A stretch of 64,000 bases of DNA from Cognatishimia coralii (GTDB taxonomy: Bacteria > Pseudomonadota > Alphaproteobacteria > Rhodobacterales > Rhodobacteraceae), in NCBI RefSeq assembly GCF_037478305.1, contig NZ_JBBGAZ010000001.1, forward strand, positions 1,054,001-1,118,000. The letters are read 5' to 3'. A program made the position numbers and the translations under genes. Shown here one piece after another: positions 18,281 through 27,350 of the stretch (positions are counted from its first letter, which is position 1; every line of letters begins with the position of its first letter). The notes below the pieces were generated by a model. That model was not told the origin of the DNA. It ran no database searches and saw only the letters and a list, made by a program, of their open reading frames with translations.

Positions 18281-19246
18281 ATGAGCACCCAGCCTGAATT
18301 CCACGATCGTATGCTTTCCCTGGGCCTGGCCCGTGTCGCAGAACAAGCCGCTCTGGCCTCAGCATCCTTGATCGGACGCGGCGACGAGAAAGCCGCCGAC
18401 CAAGCCGCTGTGAACGCGATGCGCGAACAGCTGAACCTTCTGGACATCGCGGGCGTCGTTGTGATCGGCGAAGGCGAGCGTGACGAAGCGCCCATGCTTT
18501 ACATCGGCGAAGAAGTAGGCACCGGCAACGGTCCAGGCGTTGACATCGCGCTGGATCCGCTTGAGGGCACCACGCTGACCGCGAAAGACATGCCAAACGC
18601 GCTGACCGTGATCGCCATGGGTCCGCGCGGCTCAATGTTGCACGCGCCTGACGTTTACATGGATAAGCTGGCCATCGGCCCGGGCTATCCTGAAGGCATC
18701 GTCACGCTGGACATGTCTCCGGCGACTCGTGTGTCTGCGCTGGCCACTGCAAAAGGCTGCCTGCCCAAAGATATCACTGTCTGTATCCTCGAGCGCCCAC
18801 GCCATGAGGCCATGATCGAAGAAGTCCGCGCAACCGGCGCGTCGATCCGCTTGATCACTGACGGTGACGTGGCGGGTGTCATGCACTGCGCCGAATCTGA
18901 AACCACCGGTATCGACATGTATATGGGCGAAGGCGGCGCGCCCGAGGGCGTTCTGGCCGCGGCGGCTCTGAAATGCATGGGCGGTCAGATCTATGGTCGC
19001 CTCTTGTTCCGCAACGACGACGAACGTGGCCGCGCGCATAAAGCGGGCATCACGGATCTGGACCGCGTCTATGCACGCGACGATATGGTGACGGCTGACG
19101 TGATCTTTGCCGCAACCGGCGTGACCGGAGGTTCCCTGCTGCCTGCGATCAAACGCACACCCGGCTGGCTGGAGACCACAACGCTTCTGATGCGTTCCAA
19201 ATCTGGTTCTGTGCGTCGCATGACCTACCGCTCTCCGACCGAGTAA
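18281..19246 (+). CDS. glpX: Fructose-1,6-bisphosphatase class II
   Basis: Gluconeogenic phosphatase, 321 residues. IGEGERDEAPMLYIGEEVG and ALDPLEGT are the metal-binding signature segments of the GlpX family. GAGGA lies 6-10 bases upstream of ATG. It sits 71 bases after hom and 2 bases before the next gene, so it is probably cotranscribed with the following hydrolase and recJ. Confidence 0.96.
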   Translation: MSTQPEFHDRMLSLGLARVAEQAALASASLIGRGDEKAADQAAVNAMREQLNLLDIAGVVVIGEGERDEAPMLYIGEEVGTGNGPGVDIALDPLEGTTLTAKDMPNALTVIAMGPRGSMLHAPDVYMDKLAIGPGYPEGIVTLDMSPATRVSALATAKGCLPKDITVCILERPRHEAMIEEVRATGASIRLITDGDVAGVMHCAESETTGIDMYMGEGGAPEGVLAAAALKCMGGQIYGRLLFRNDDERGRAHKAGITDLDRVYARDDMVTADVIFAATGVTGGSLLPAIKRTPGWLETTTLLMRSKSGSVRRMTYRSPTE

Positions 19247-19248
19247 AC

Positions 19249-19812
19249 ATGACGACGGCGCTGGTTCTGATCGACATTCAGATGGTGTTCAAATCCCCCA
19301 TCTGGGGCGCGCGCAACAATCCTGAGGCCGAAGAAAATGCCGCCAAGCTGCTTGAAGCTTGGCGCGCGAAGGATATGGCCATCTGTCATGTGCGTCATGT
19401 GAGTGTCGAGCCCGGCAGCCCTCTTGGTCCAGAAACGGGCGGAACCGAGTTTATGCCACAGGTGACGCCCAAAGACGGCGAGCCGATCTTTGAGAAATCC
19501 GTGAACTCGGCCTTCATTGGCACCGATCTTGAGGCGCATCTGCGCGCATATGGCGTGACGGATCTGGTGATCTGTGGCCTCACAACACCGCACTGTGTTT
19601 CGACAACTTCACGTATGGCCGCGAACCTTGGTTTCAACGTCACCCTCGCCCATGACGCCTGCGCCGCCTTTGAAGCCAACGCAAACGCGAACTGGTCTGG
19701 TGAAGCGCCTAAGCTGACTCCCCAACAGATCCACGACTCCGCCGTGTCCCACCTGCACGGCGAATTCGTCACCGCGAAAGCCACATCAGACATTCTGGCG
19801 GATCTCACATGA
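19249..19812 (+). CDS. Isochorismatase-like cysteine hydrolase
   Basis: 187 residues. Catalytic Asp in ALVLIDIQ (D9), Lys in IFEKSVNSAF and Cys in TTPHCVSTT form the Asp-Lys-Cys triad of the isochorismatase/nicotinamidase superfamily. The substrate is unknown. It is not part of a siderophore locus here, so true isochorismatase activity is unlikely. It is coupled on both sides: the start is 2 bases after the glpX stop, and the stop overlaps the recJ ATG in ATGA. Confidence 0.88.
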   Translation: MTTALVLIDIQMVFKSPIWGARNNPEAEENAAKLLEAWRAKDMAICHVRHVSVEPGSPLGPETGGTEFMPQVTPKDGEPIFEKSVNSAFIGTDLEAHLRAYGVTDLVICGLTTPHCVSTTSRMAANLGFNVTLAHDACAAFEANANANWSGEAPKLTPQQIHDSAVSHLHGEFVTAKATSDILADLT

Positions 19813-21557
19813 CTGCTTTCCTTGGCGTCGAAAGCTCGCTAACAGGCCGCCGGTGGGTCGGCCCCAGCATCGACATCGACCGCGCCGCCGAAGCCTTGGA
19901 ACAAGCCACCACCCTCCCACGCGCTGTCTGCCAGTTGCTCGCGCGCCGGGGAATCGGGGCCCAAGAGGCCGAGAGCTTCCTCGCCCCGGCGCTCAGAGAC
20001 CTGCTCCCAGACCCACGCGGCCTTAAGGACATGGAAAAAGCCGCGACGCGGTTCTTGAAGGCGGCCAAATCCGGCGAAAATATCGCTGTCTTTGCCGATT
20101 ATGACGTGGACGGCGGCAGCTCAGCAGCCCTTTTGCTCACATGGCTGCGCGCCATGAACCGTGACGCGACGCTTTATGTGCCGGACCGTATCGACGAAGG
20201 CTACGGCCCCAATGAAGAGGCTATGGCGCAACTCGCCAGCCAACACGATCTGATCGTTTGTGTGGACTGCGGCACGCTCAGCCACGACCCAATCGCCGCT
20301 GCCAAAGCCGCCGATGTAGTCGTCTTGGATCACCACCTTGGCGGAGAAACCCTCCCCGACTGCCACGCCGTCGTGAACCCCAACCGCCAAGACGAAACCG
20401 GAGACCTCGCCCACCTTTGCGCCGCCGCGGTCGTGTTCTTGATGCTAGTCGAAGTGAACCGCCAGTTGCGCGAAGACGGCAGCCAAGGCCCTGATCTTAT
20501 GGCGATGCTCGACCTTGTGGCTTTGGCCACCGTCGCCGATGTCGCGCCTCTGATTGGCGTGAACCGTGCGCTTGTACGCCAAGGCCTCAAAGTCATGGCC
20601 CGCCGAGACCGTCCCGGCATTGTCGCGCTCTCAGACATCAGTCGCATGGACACGGCCCCAAACAGCTACCACCTCGGATTCCTACTTGGCCCGCGCGTAA
20701 ATGCTGGTGGGCGTATCGGGAAGGCCGACCTTGGCGCACGGCTGCTATCAACGCCCGACATCCACGAAGCCAAAGCCATGGCCGAACGGCTTGATCAACT
20801 GAATACCGAACGCCGTGACATCGAAGCCTCGGTCCGTGCCGCGGCTTTGGCACAGGCCGAAGAACGTGGCCTTGACGCCCCGCTTGTCTGGGCAGCAGGT
20901 GAAAATTGGCACCCCGGCGTCGTCGGCATCGTCGCCAGCCGCCTGAAAGAGGCCACCAACCGCCCCGCCATCGTAATCGGCTTTGACGAAGACGGCATCG
21001 GCAAAGGCTCTGGCCGTTCTGTCAGCGGCATCGACCTTGGCGCATCTATTCAGCGGCTTGCTTCCGAAGGGCTCTTGGTCAAAGGCGGCGGACACAAAAT
21101 GGCGGCTGGCCTTACCGTGGAACGTGACAAACTCGAACCCGCCATGACACGCCTGTCAGAATTGCTCGCCCAGCAGGGTGCCGACCGCATTGGCCCCTCT
21201 GACCTCAAACTCGACGGCATGCTCATGCCCGGAGCCGCCTCTATCGATCTTGTGAACCAGCTCGAAACCGCAGGCCCTTTTGGTGCCTCTGCACCCGCCC
21301 CGCGCTTTGCCTTTCCCGATGTGGAAATCCGGTTTGCCAAACGCATCGGCGACAGCCATCTCAAGGTGACCTTCGGTGATGGGCTCAACGCCCGCCTCGA
21401 AGCCATCTGCTTCGGCGCCTTTGACACCGACCTCGGCCCGGCCCTTGAAAACCACAAAGGCGCGCGGTTCCACCTTGCAGGACGCTTGGACATTAACACC
21501 TGGGGCGGTCGTCAAACCGTGCAGCTCCGCCTCGAAGACGCAGCGCCTGCGGGCTAG
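19809..21557 (+). CDS. recJ: Single-stranded-DNA exonuclease RecJ
   Basis: 5'-3' single-strand exonuclease of recombination and mismatch repair, 582 residues. DHH-family motifs appear in order: ADYDVDGGSSAALL, CVDCGTL, VLDHHLGG and, in the C-terminal DHHA1 part, HPGVVGIVASRLKE with KGGGHKMAAG. ATG overlaps the previous stop by 4 bases. An inverted-repeat element follows the stop. Confidence 0.96.
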   Translation: MTAFLGVESSLTGRRWVGPSIDIDRAAEALEQATTLPRAVCQLLARRGIGAQEAESFLAPALRDLLPDPRGLKDMEKAATRFLKAAKSGENIAVFADYDVDGGSSAALLLTWLRAMNRDATLYVPDRIDEGYGPNEEAMAQLASQHDLIVCVDCGTLSHDPIAAAKAADVVVLDHHLGGETLPDCHAVVNPNRQDETGDLAHLCAAAVVFLMLVEVNRQLREDGSQGPDLMAMLDLVALATVADVAPLIGVNRALVRQGLKVMARRDRPGIVALSDISRMDTAPNSYHLGFLLGPRVNAGGRIGKADLGARLLSTPDIHEAKAMAERLDQLNTERRDIEASVRAAALAQAEERGLDAPLVWAAGENWHPGVVGIVASRLKEATNRPAIVIGFDEDGIGKGSGRSVSGIDLGASIQRLASEGLLVKGGGHKMAAGLTVERDKLEPAMTRLSELLAQQGADRIGPSDLKLDGMLMPGAASIDLVNQLETAGPFGASAPAPRFAFPDVEIRFAKRIGDSHLKVTFGDGLNARLEAICFGAFDTDLGPALENHKGARFHLAGRLDINTWGGRQTVQLRLEDAAPAG

Positions 21558-21564
21558 GTCAGAG

Positions 21565-21628
21565 CCTCCGGCGGGGATATTTATCGCAAGAGAAAAAGCC
21601 GCTTTCGCTTGCCGCAAATATCCCGGGG
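21565..21628. repeat. Roseobacter-type intergenic element, copy A (inverted pair)
   Basis: CTCCGGCGGGGATATTTATC followed by GCAAGAGAAAAAG (21565-21598) is followed by an inverted relative, CTTGCCGCAAATATCCCGGGG (21608-21628). The two halves can form a long hairpin after recJ. The same motif recurs at 36841 and 43331, always between genes. Confidence 0.65.
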
Positions 21629-21716
21629 TGAGATCGCTGGGCGCAGCTCAGGGACCGAGGGGCAGCGCCCCTCTACGCACGAGATGAATTTTCCGCTCAT
21701 GGGCGCAACTTTCCGC

Positions 21717-21745
21717 TTGCGCGACCCAAAGCCTTTGCATAAATA
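21717..21745 (+). promoter_or_regulatory. Candidate promoter of the tRNA-Glu pair
   Basis: TTGCGC (21717-21722), a 17-base spacer and TAAATA (21740-21745) would place transcription start about 10 bases before the first tRNA. It is the only promoter-like sequence in this gap. Confidence 0.4.
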
Positions 21746-21763
21746 CCGCCTACGCTTCGGCAC

Positions 21764-21838
21764 GGCCCGTTCGTCTATCGGTTAGGACGCCAGGTTTTCA
21801 ACCTGGAAAGAGGGGTTCGATTCCCCTACGGGCTGCCA
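21764..21838 (+). tRNA. tRNA-Glu (anticodon UUC), copy 1
   Basis: A 75-base cloverleaf: acceptor GGCCCGT/ACGGGCT, anticodon loop with TTC inside CCAGG-TTTTCAA-CCTGG, T-arm GGGGTTCGATTCCCC, and an encoded 3' CCA at 21836-21838. The T-stem and anticodon stem are perfect. Confidence 0.97.
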
Positions 21839-21874
21839 GTCGAAGCGAAGTCGCATCGTTTCACCCTTGCGCAT

Positions 21875-21949
21875 GGCCCGTTCGTCTATCGGTTAGGACG
21901 CCAGGTTTTCAACCTGGAAAGAGGGGTTCGATTCCCCTACGGGCTGCCA
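21875..21949 (+). tRNA. tRNA-Glu (anticodon UUC), copy 2
   Basis: Identical to copy 1 over all 75 bases, including CCA at 21947-21949. The 36-base spacer between them has no promoter, so both probably come from one transcript. It ends 6 bases before the stop codon of the convergent DUF4153 gene. Confidence 0.97.
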
Positions 21950-21955
21950 TTTCAC

Positions 21956-23692
21956 CTACTTCAGCGGTTGCACAATGAACTGGCGTCCCAGCCGTCCTGC
22001 GCCGATTTCCATCTCACCAATCCAAATCGACTTCAGACTCGACGGTGCGACCCGAAATTCGCCCGCGGCCACTTTCTCCAGTGTGGCTTGATCCACCTGC
22101 GTGAGATACTGATCATAAAAATACACGCCGTCATTCTCGCCATAGAGCGCCACATCTGCGCCGCCCTCAAATTGGGGAATGAAACTGACGATCTGGCGCC
22201 CCTCACCCATCTCGCCAAGGATCAGCACACAGGGTCCTACCCCACAGCTCTCGACCAAACGCTCCAGCGGTATCCGACGCAGACCGGCCAGCGCGCTAGG
22301 TGTCAGCGATGCGCCTTCTGGATAGAGGATCGCTTTCTCTAAAGCCTCAGTAGCCATAGACAGGCGCGTCGGACCGGATTCAGACCGGTTGAATTCCCAT
22401 TTGCTGTCATTCTCGGCACGCAGCAGAACATCCCCGAGACCCGGATACTCCGTCTCATCCAAAGCCTTCAAACGTTCCAAAGCGCGCTGCCCTGCCCAGC
22501 CCCATTCGTTGACGATTTCCCATGCGGGAAGGTTCTCGACCGTCGAAACACCTGTCACCAAACGTTTTACCTGAGAATTTGCCGAAATCCGGCTCGTATC
22601 AAGCACAGGGGACAACCAAAGGGCCGCCACAAGCAGAACCGCCAAGGCATGATAGACATTCGCCTGCCTGATCCGCGCCATCCAGTCGCTGCGCAACAGG
22701 GCCGCCCCATAGAGCACCCCATAAGCCAGCACAAAAACCGCCGCGACAAAGGCCGCGAGTCGCACAGGGGTCCAGCCATAGTCAGACACCCGGATCACCA
22801 CAGCCCAAACCGCCAAAACGCCCAATATCGGCAACATCCCCGCGAAAGCCTTGGTCGCTAGGTGCATGAGCCGCGACCCCACGGCCTCTTCGTCCGTGCT
22901 ATCTACCGCGGCGGCGATCAAGGACGCACCGGCAATCGCGACCGCCATCAGGGTGCCGGCTGCCGAGAACTCTCCGAAAAGGCCCGACAACCCGCGGAAG
23001 GGCAGCGCCAGAATGAACACGCCGACGACCAGCACCAAGGGCGGCATCAAAAGCCGCAATAGGCGCAGCAAAAGATAGGGCGAGACATAGGCACGCAGTT
23101 CATTTGCAACCGCCAATGCAAGGCCAAGAACCAAGCCTGTGAGGACAAAGGGCACGACGTCTTCTTCGACCAGATCCCAGATAAGTGTTATGCCAACGAT
23201 CTCTAGCAACGCATGGGACAAAAACAGCGCGGCCCAGAACAGGCCGACAAAGACCCAGGCCGCCAAATAGCGCACAACGATGCCCCAAGCCGTATCAAAC
23301 AGAAAAGCATAGTCAAACACCCGGCCCCGCATCACAGCCGCGCCAAAGGGTGCCCCCATAAAGATCAAGACACAGAACGCAGCGGGGTCAAAACCGATCT
23401 CAAAGACATCGTCAACGTCCGTCACCCTCAGGCTGGCCCAATAGAACAAGGCTGCCGCACTCAGCCCCAAGACAGCCGCCACACTCAACGCTTCGCGGGG
23501 TTTTAACGGCCCGACAAGGCCCAGAAGCGGAGTAAAAAAGCCAAAGATGACGCTGCCGATCCACAGTAAAAGCCACTGATTTTCAATGCTTTGGGGCAAG
23601 ACATCCATGAGCACCCACACCGAGCCCCCAGCCAAGGCGCCGACACAGGCCATGCCGATCCGCGTCAGGTTTTCGTTCGAGATCTCAGACAT
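21956..23692 (-). CDS. DUF4153 family membrane protein
   Basis: 578 residues. The first ~360 form about eleven to twelve hydrophobic helices. The last ~200 are a soluble, probably periplasmic domain (ENLPAWEIVNEWGWAGQRAL..., ending FIVQPLK). The arrangement and pattern fit DUF4153. No function is established. ATG at 23692 (MSEISNENLTRIG) has AAGGGCG upstream; the frame extends to 23716. It is convergent with the tRNA-Glu pair with no room for a terminator. Confidence 0.78.
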   Translation of the reverse strand: MSEISNENLTRIGMACVGALAGGSVWVLMDVLPQSIENQWLLLWIGSVIFGFFTPLLGLVGPLKPREALSVAAVLGLSAAALFYWASLRVTDVDDVFEIGFDPAAFCVLIFMGAPFGAAVMRGRVFDYAFLFDTAWGIVVRYLAAWVFVGLFWAALFLSHALLEIVGITLIWDLVEEDVVPFVLTGLVLGLALAVANELRAYVSPYLLLRLLRLLMPPLVLVVGVFILALPFRGLSGLFGEFSAAGTLMAVAIAGASLIAAAVDSTDEEAVGSRLMHLATKAFAGMLPILGVLAVWAVVIRVSDYGWTPVRLAAFVAAVFVLAYGVLYGAALLRSDWMARIRQANVYHALAVLLVAALWLSPVLDTSRISANSQVKRLVTGVSTVENLPAWEIVNEWGWAGQRALERLKALDETEYPGLGDVLLRAENDSKWEFNRSESGPTRLSMATEALEKAILYPEGASLTPSALAGLRRIPLERLVESCGVGPCVLILGEMGEGRQIVSFIPQFEGGADVALYGENDGVYFYDQYLTQVDQATLEKVAAGEFRVAPSSLKSIWIGEMEIGAGRLGRQFIVQPLK

Positions 23693-23773
23693 AACAACGC
23701 CCTTTTCACACAGCACTTGTGTGAAACCTGCCTTAAGGTCGCGTGCCGTGCAAGCAGGGCAAACCAGAGGGGG

Positions 23774-24508
23774 TCAGGCGTCGCCGGCCTCGTGGCGCAT
23801 CTCTTCATAGGTCTGGGACACAATTGCCTGCACTTTATCGGCCAGATCACGTGCGTCGTCCTCGGTCAGACCAACGGTCGAAATCGGCGTCCCGAAACGT
23901 ACATGGATCGTACCCGGACGCGCCCGCACTGTGGGAAAGGGCATCGCCTTGTGGCCACCATAATATGTCACTGGCACGATGGGCACCTGCGCGCGTATGG
24001 CGACAATGCAGGCGCCGCGTTTGAAATGGCCAACACCATCAATACCCACCAGATGACCTTCTCCACCCCAGGCCATGCGCTCGCCACCCTGAACCTTGCG
24101 AACAATGCGCTCGATCAACTCGTCTGTTCCATTGCGATTCCCGCGGGGCACCATCTCGATCTGGGCCTTGCGTGCAAGCCTGCGTCCAAAGGGCAAGAAT
24201 GCATAAAGATCGGCGGCGGCGACCCTGTCGACATAGTCCCACATGATCATCCCAAATGCAGCCACATCCGCAAAGGAGCTCTCGTTATAGCAGACAATCG
24301 CGCCTTCACCTTCGGACGGAGGTGTTCCGTCGATCTTCACTTCTATCCGGCAACGCCGAAGGAAACGGCGGAAATGGGCGCCGACCAGAGCGCAAGCGCT
24401 GTCGCGTGTTTGCGTCGCAAACGCGGCCCAAGTTGTGATGAATGGCGCGCCCATCAGCCATAAAGCTGACGCGATGCCACCACGGATCGTTTGCACAATC
24501 GCTTTCAT
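23774..24508 (-). CDS. PlsC-like lysophospholipid acyltransferase with altered catalytic motif
   Basis: 244 residues with an N-terminal membrane segment and the LPLAT fold: motif II-like PFGRRLARKAQIEMVPRG, motif III-like GGEGH, and VPIVPVTYYGG. The usual motif I HxxxxD reads E76-S-S-F-A-D81, so the catalytic His is Glu. Motif III has EGH in place of EGT. It probably acts at the inner membrane on a lipid acceptor, but either the chemistry or the acceptor may differ from PlsC. It lies between the DUF4153 and MttB-family genes, all on the minus strand. Confidence 0.75.
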   Translation of the reverse strand: MKAIVQTIRGGIASALWLMGAPFITTWAAFATQTRDSACALVGAHFRRFLRRCRIEVKIDGTPPSEGEGAIVCYNESSFADVAAFGMIMWDYVDRVAAADLYAFLPFGRRLARKAQIEMVPRGNRNGTDELIERIVRKVQGGERMAWGGEGHLVGIDGVGHFKRGACIVAIRAQVPIVPVTYYGGHKAMPFPTVRARPGTIHVRFGTPISTVGLTEDDARDLADKVQAIVSQTYEEMRHEAGDA

Positions 24509-24583
24509 CTAGGTCCCCCAAAGTTCCAGCGCAGCGCGCCGCAGTGCCCCAGCGTAAACCAGAGCGCTAGCGAGGGGGTATAT

Positions 24584-26146
24584 TCAGAAGTCGGTCGGTG
24601 CGCCACCCTCTTCTTTGCGTTTGGCCACAAAGGCCGCGAGCTCTTCGCGGATGGACTCCTCCATCGGAGGCGCTTCGAACTCGTTGATGATCTGTTTATA
24701 AAGCGTATGGGCGCGTTCTGCGGTCCAGATGCCACCCTTGGCCTCCCAGCCTTCAAAGTTGGTCCAGTCCGACACGAAGGGCTGATAGAAGGCCGTCGTA
24801 TAGCGGTCCTGTGTGTGCTGAACCCCAAAGAAATGCCCGTCCCCACCGACTTCGCGGATCGCATCCAGCGCGATGTCATCCGGGGTCGTCGCCGTCACGG
24901 CGGGTTCCATATAGCGCTGGATCATCTGCAGGATTTCGCAATCCATGATGAATTTCTCAGGGCTCGCGATCAGGCCGCCCTCAAGCCAGCCCGCAGCGTG
25001 ATAGACCATATTGGTGCCTGACTGGACTGCGGCCCACAGAGAGTTCGAGGTCTCCCACATGGCCTGCCCATCCGGCACATTCGCCGCACAAACACCAGAG
25101 GAGCGCATCGGCAATTTGTAATACCGAGCCATCTGCCCCGTCATCTGGGTCGAGCGCATATATTCCGGCGTGCCAAAGGCCGGTGCACCGGTTTTCATGT
25201 CCACGTTGCTGGTGAAAGTGCCAATCGCGCAGGGCACGCCCGGGTTGATGTATTGCGCCAAGGCGATCGCACAGAGACCTTCCGCCAGCGATTGCGCCAC
25301 AGCGCCCGCCATTGTCACCGGCGCCATCGCGCCTGCCAAAGTAAACGGAGTCACGACCAGAGCCTGCCCGCGTTTCGCCAATCTGATCCAGCCATCCATC
25401 ATCGGCTCGTCATGCTTCAGCGGCGAGGTCGAGTTGATGTTGGTGTAGATATGCGCCTTTTTCTCAAAGTCCTCATGGCTAAGGCCGCCAGCAATCCGCA
25501 CCATCTCCATACAGTCTTCGACGCGCTCTTTGCCAAGGCTATAGGTGTGCGCGACTTTGTCCGTGATCGTCAGCTTGTCATAGAGCGCGTCCAGATGGCG
25601 AATGCTGGCATGCACGTCCTGAGGCTCAACAGGATAGCCTCCGGCAAAGTGGATACAGTTAAAGTACTGTGTCAGCTTGAAAAAATTCGCACACATCTCG
25701 CGGGTGCCGGGGATTTTCCGCCCCAGCTCGAGGTCCCAATAATTCGGCGGAGAGCTTACGTTACCAAAGAGAATATGCTTGCCACCGATGGTGATCTCGC
25801 GCTCTGGATTGCGCGGCGTGATCGTAAATTGCTCAGGTGCTTTGCCGATCATCTCCATGACAAACTCGCGGTCCATCCGCACGTTGTCACCGTTCACGAT
25901 ACAGCCCGCTTCCTTGAAGATCTCTTTCGCGCCCGCGTGGTAGAATTCGATCCCGATGTCCTCAAGGATCGTCATCGCGCCTTCGTGGATGGCTTGAACG
26001 CCGTCTTCATCCAATGGCTCGGTCGGGCGATCCGTATTGACCGGAATGCGCCATGGCATCTGGTTGATGACGCCAATCTTCTCGCGTTCTGCCGCCTTAC
26101 CTGCTGCGCCGCCACCCCGGCGAGATCTGCGTCCTTGTCGAGCCAT
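24584..26146 (-). CDS. Trimethylamine methyltransferase (MttB) family protein
   Basis: 520 residues with the MttB fold segments (ILEDIGIEFYHAGAKEIF, PGVPCAIGTFTSNVDMKTGAPAFG, DGQAMWETSNSLWAAVQSG). It has no in-frame TAG, so it lacks the pyrrolysine of true TMA methyltransferases. Non-pyrrolysine members demethylate quaternary amines such as glycine betaine or proline betaine onto a corrinoid protein. No corrinoid protein gene is adjacent. ATG at 26146 has AGGAGG 8 bases upstream. It may use betaine made by the carnitine operon near 36 kb, though that link is inference. Confidence 0.85.
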   Translation of the reverse strand: MARQGRRSRRGGGAAGKAAEREKIGVINQMPWRIPVNTDRPTEPLDEDGVQAIHEGAMTILEDIGIEFYHAGAKEIFKEAGCIVNGDNVRMDREFVMEMIGKAPEQFTITPRNPEREITIGGKHILFGNVSSPPNYWDLELGRKIPGTREMCANFFKLTQYFNCIHFAGGYPVEPQDVHASIRHLDALYDKLTITDKVAHTYSLGKERVEDCMEMVRIAGGLSHEDFEKKAHIYTNINSTSPLKHDEPMMDGWIRLAKRGQALVVTPFTLAGAMAPVTMAGAVAQSLAEGLCAIALAQYINPGVPCAIGTFTSNVDMKTGAPAFGTPEYMRSTQMTGQMARYYKLPMRSSGVCAANVPDGQAMWETSNSLWAAVQSGTNMVYHAAGWLEGGLIASPEKFIMDCEILQMIQRYMEPAVTATTPDDIALDAIREVGGDGHFFGVQHTQDRYTTAFYQPFVSDWTNFEGWEAKGGIWTAERAHTLYKQIINEFEAPPMEESIREELAAFVAKRKEEGGAPTDF

Positions 26147-26247
26147 GCTGCGATCCTCCTGTGATGCTCTCAAGCAAACACGCTCTGAAATCGCAAAGAA
26201 CGCCAAATTGCGACCTATTCTGTCGCAAAAATTTCTGTGGCGCGGGT

Positions 26248-26937
26248 TTAGAGACCCAACCAGCCGGGAATATCGCCGATATTATCCAGGACAACATTGG
26301 CAAAAGGCGCGAGTGTTTCAGTCCCCGCCATGCCCGTCAAAACACCAATCGTCGGCATGCCCGCAGCACGTCCAGCGATCAAATCATGCGTGCTGTCGCC
26401 CACCATCGCGATGCGTTCAGGCGCGATATCGACGTGGTTTGCAAAGGCGAGCAGAGGCTCTGCGTCAGGCTTCGCCCCATGCCCGCTGTCAGAACCCAGA
26501 ACCAGATCAAACAGCTCGTAAACACCCGTATGGGTCAAATGCGAGCGCGCGCCCATCTCGGTGTCATTCGTCATGACGCCCAGTTTCAGCCCCTTGGCGC
26601 GCAGGGCTTTTAGAAACGGCGCAAGATCAACGGCCTGTGCAAGAGGCGCAGTGGCCGCCGCGTGCGCGATGTAATGATCGACGGCGTCCACGTCTGATCC
26701 CGGCACCTCTGCAGAGATTAACTCGGCAATCTCGCGGTTGGTGCCTGCAATCGCCGGGCTTGTGGGTAGAAATGTCTGTGTCCTCAGATCAAACTCAATC
26801 GCATCGGCGATCGCATCCGCGCGCGCGGCATCTCCGTCGGCAAAGTGATGAATGATCCCCGCACACCACACATTCCAGGTTTTTGAGAAATCAAAAAGCG
26901 TGCCGTCCTTGTCAAACAGCAAAGCGTCAATCTGCAT
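26248..26937 (-). CDS. HAD-family hydrolase (phosphoglycolate phosphatase-like)
   Basis: 229 residues. FDKDGTL is the nucleophile motif I, though with Lys between the two Asp. GVMTNDTE is motif II. MVGDSTHDLIAGRAAGM is the motif IV metal site. An alpha-helical cap lies after residue 15. The family clears phosphoglycolate or related sugar phosphates; the substrate is unproven. GGAGC is about 7 bases upstream of ATG. Confidence 0.88.
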   Translation of the reverse strand: MQIDALLFDKDGTLFDFSKTWNVWCAGIIHHFADGDAARADAIADAIEFDLRTQTFLPTSPAIAGTNREIAELISAEVPGSDVDAVDHYIAHAAATAPLAQAVDLAPFLKALRAKGLKLGVMTNDTEMGARSHLTHTGVYELFDLVLGSDSGHGAKPDAEPLLAFANHVDIAPERIAMVGDSTHDLIAGRAAGMPTIGVLTGMAGTETLAPFANVVLDNIGDIPGWLGL

Positions 26938-26990
26938 CGGATCTGCTCCAATTAGTCGCGTTTGAAAGGGCTTTTAGAGCGAAATTTCCC

Positions 26991-27275
26991 TTAAGTCCAA
27001 TGCACTTGCTCGCTGCCCGGCATTGCGTGGCGCGCTAGCATCGGATCCTCGTATTTCGCGCCGATCTCATCGCAAAACGCCATAACCCAAGCGTCATCCA
27101 TCATGATGAAATCCAAGACCGACGCCAGAAAAGCTGGGTCTGACGCCTGCGCCTTTAGATCGTCCACGGCGGCTCCGGATGATCCCAAAAACACCGGCAT
27201 AAGCTCTTCATTTGACGCCAACCAGCCAAGCGCTTTCAGGCCGAATGTTTCCGCAGCTTCAGGAGAAAAGGACAT
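26991..27275 (-). CDS. DUF3572 family protein
   Basis: 94-residue acidic, helical protein (ALGWLASNEELMPVFLGSSG, DFIMMDDAWVMAFCDEIG) matching DUF3572, which in alphaproteobacteria commonly lies next to pleD. It is divergent from pleD here, with 75 bases between start codons. No function is known. Confidence 0.85.
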   Translation of the reverse strand: MSFSPEAAETFGLKALGWLASNEELMPVFLGSSGAAVDDLKAQASDPAFLASVLDFIMMDDAWVMAFCDEIGAKYEDPMLARHAMPGSEQVHWT

Positions 27276-27350
27276 TTAGATTAACTTTCGCAACGCTTTC
27301 TTAACCACTGCGATACACAGTTGGGCCACTGGTTGGCAAGGAATGTGTCT

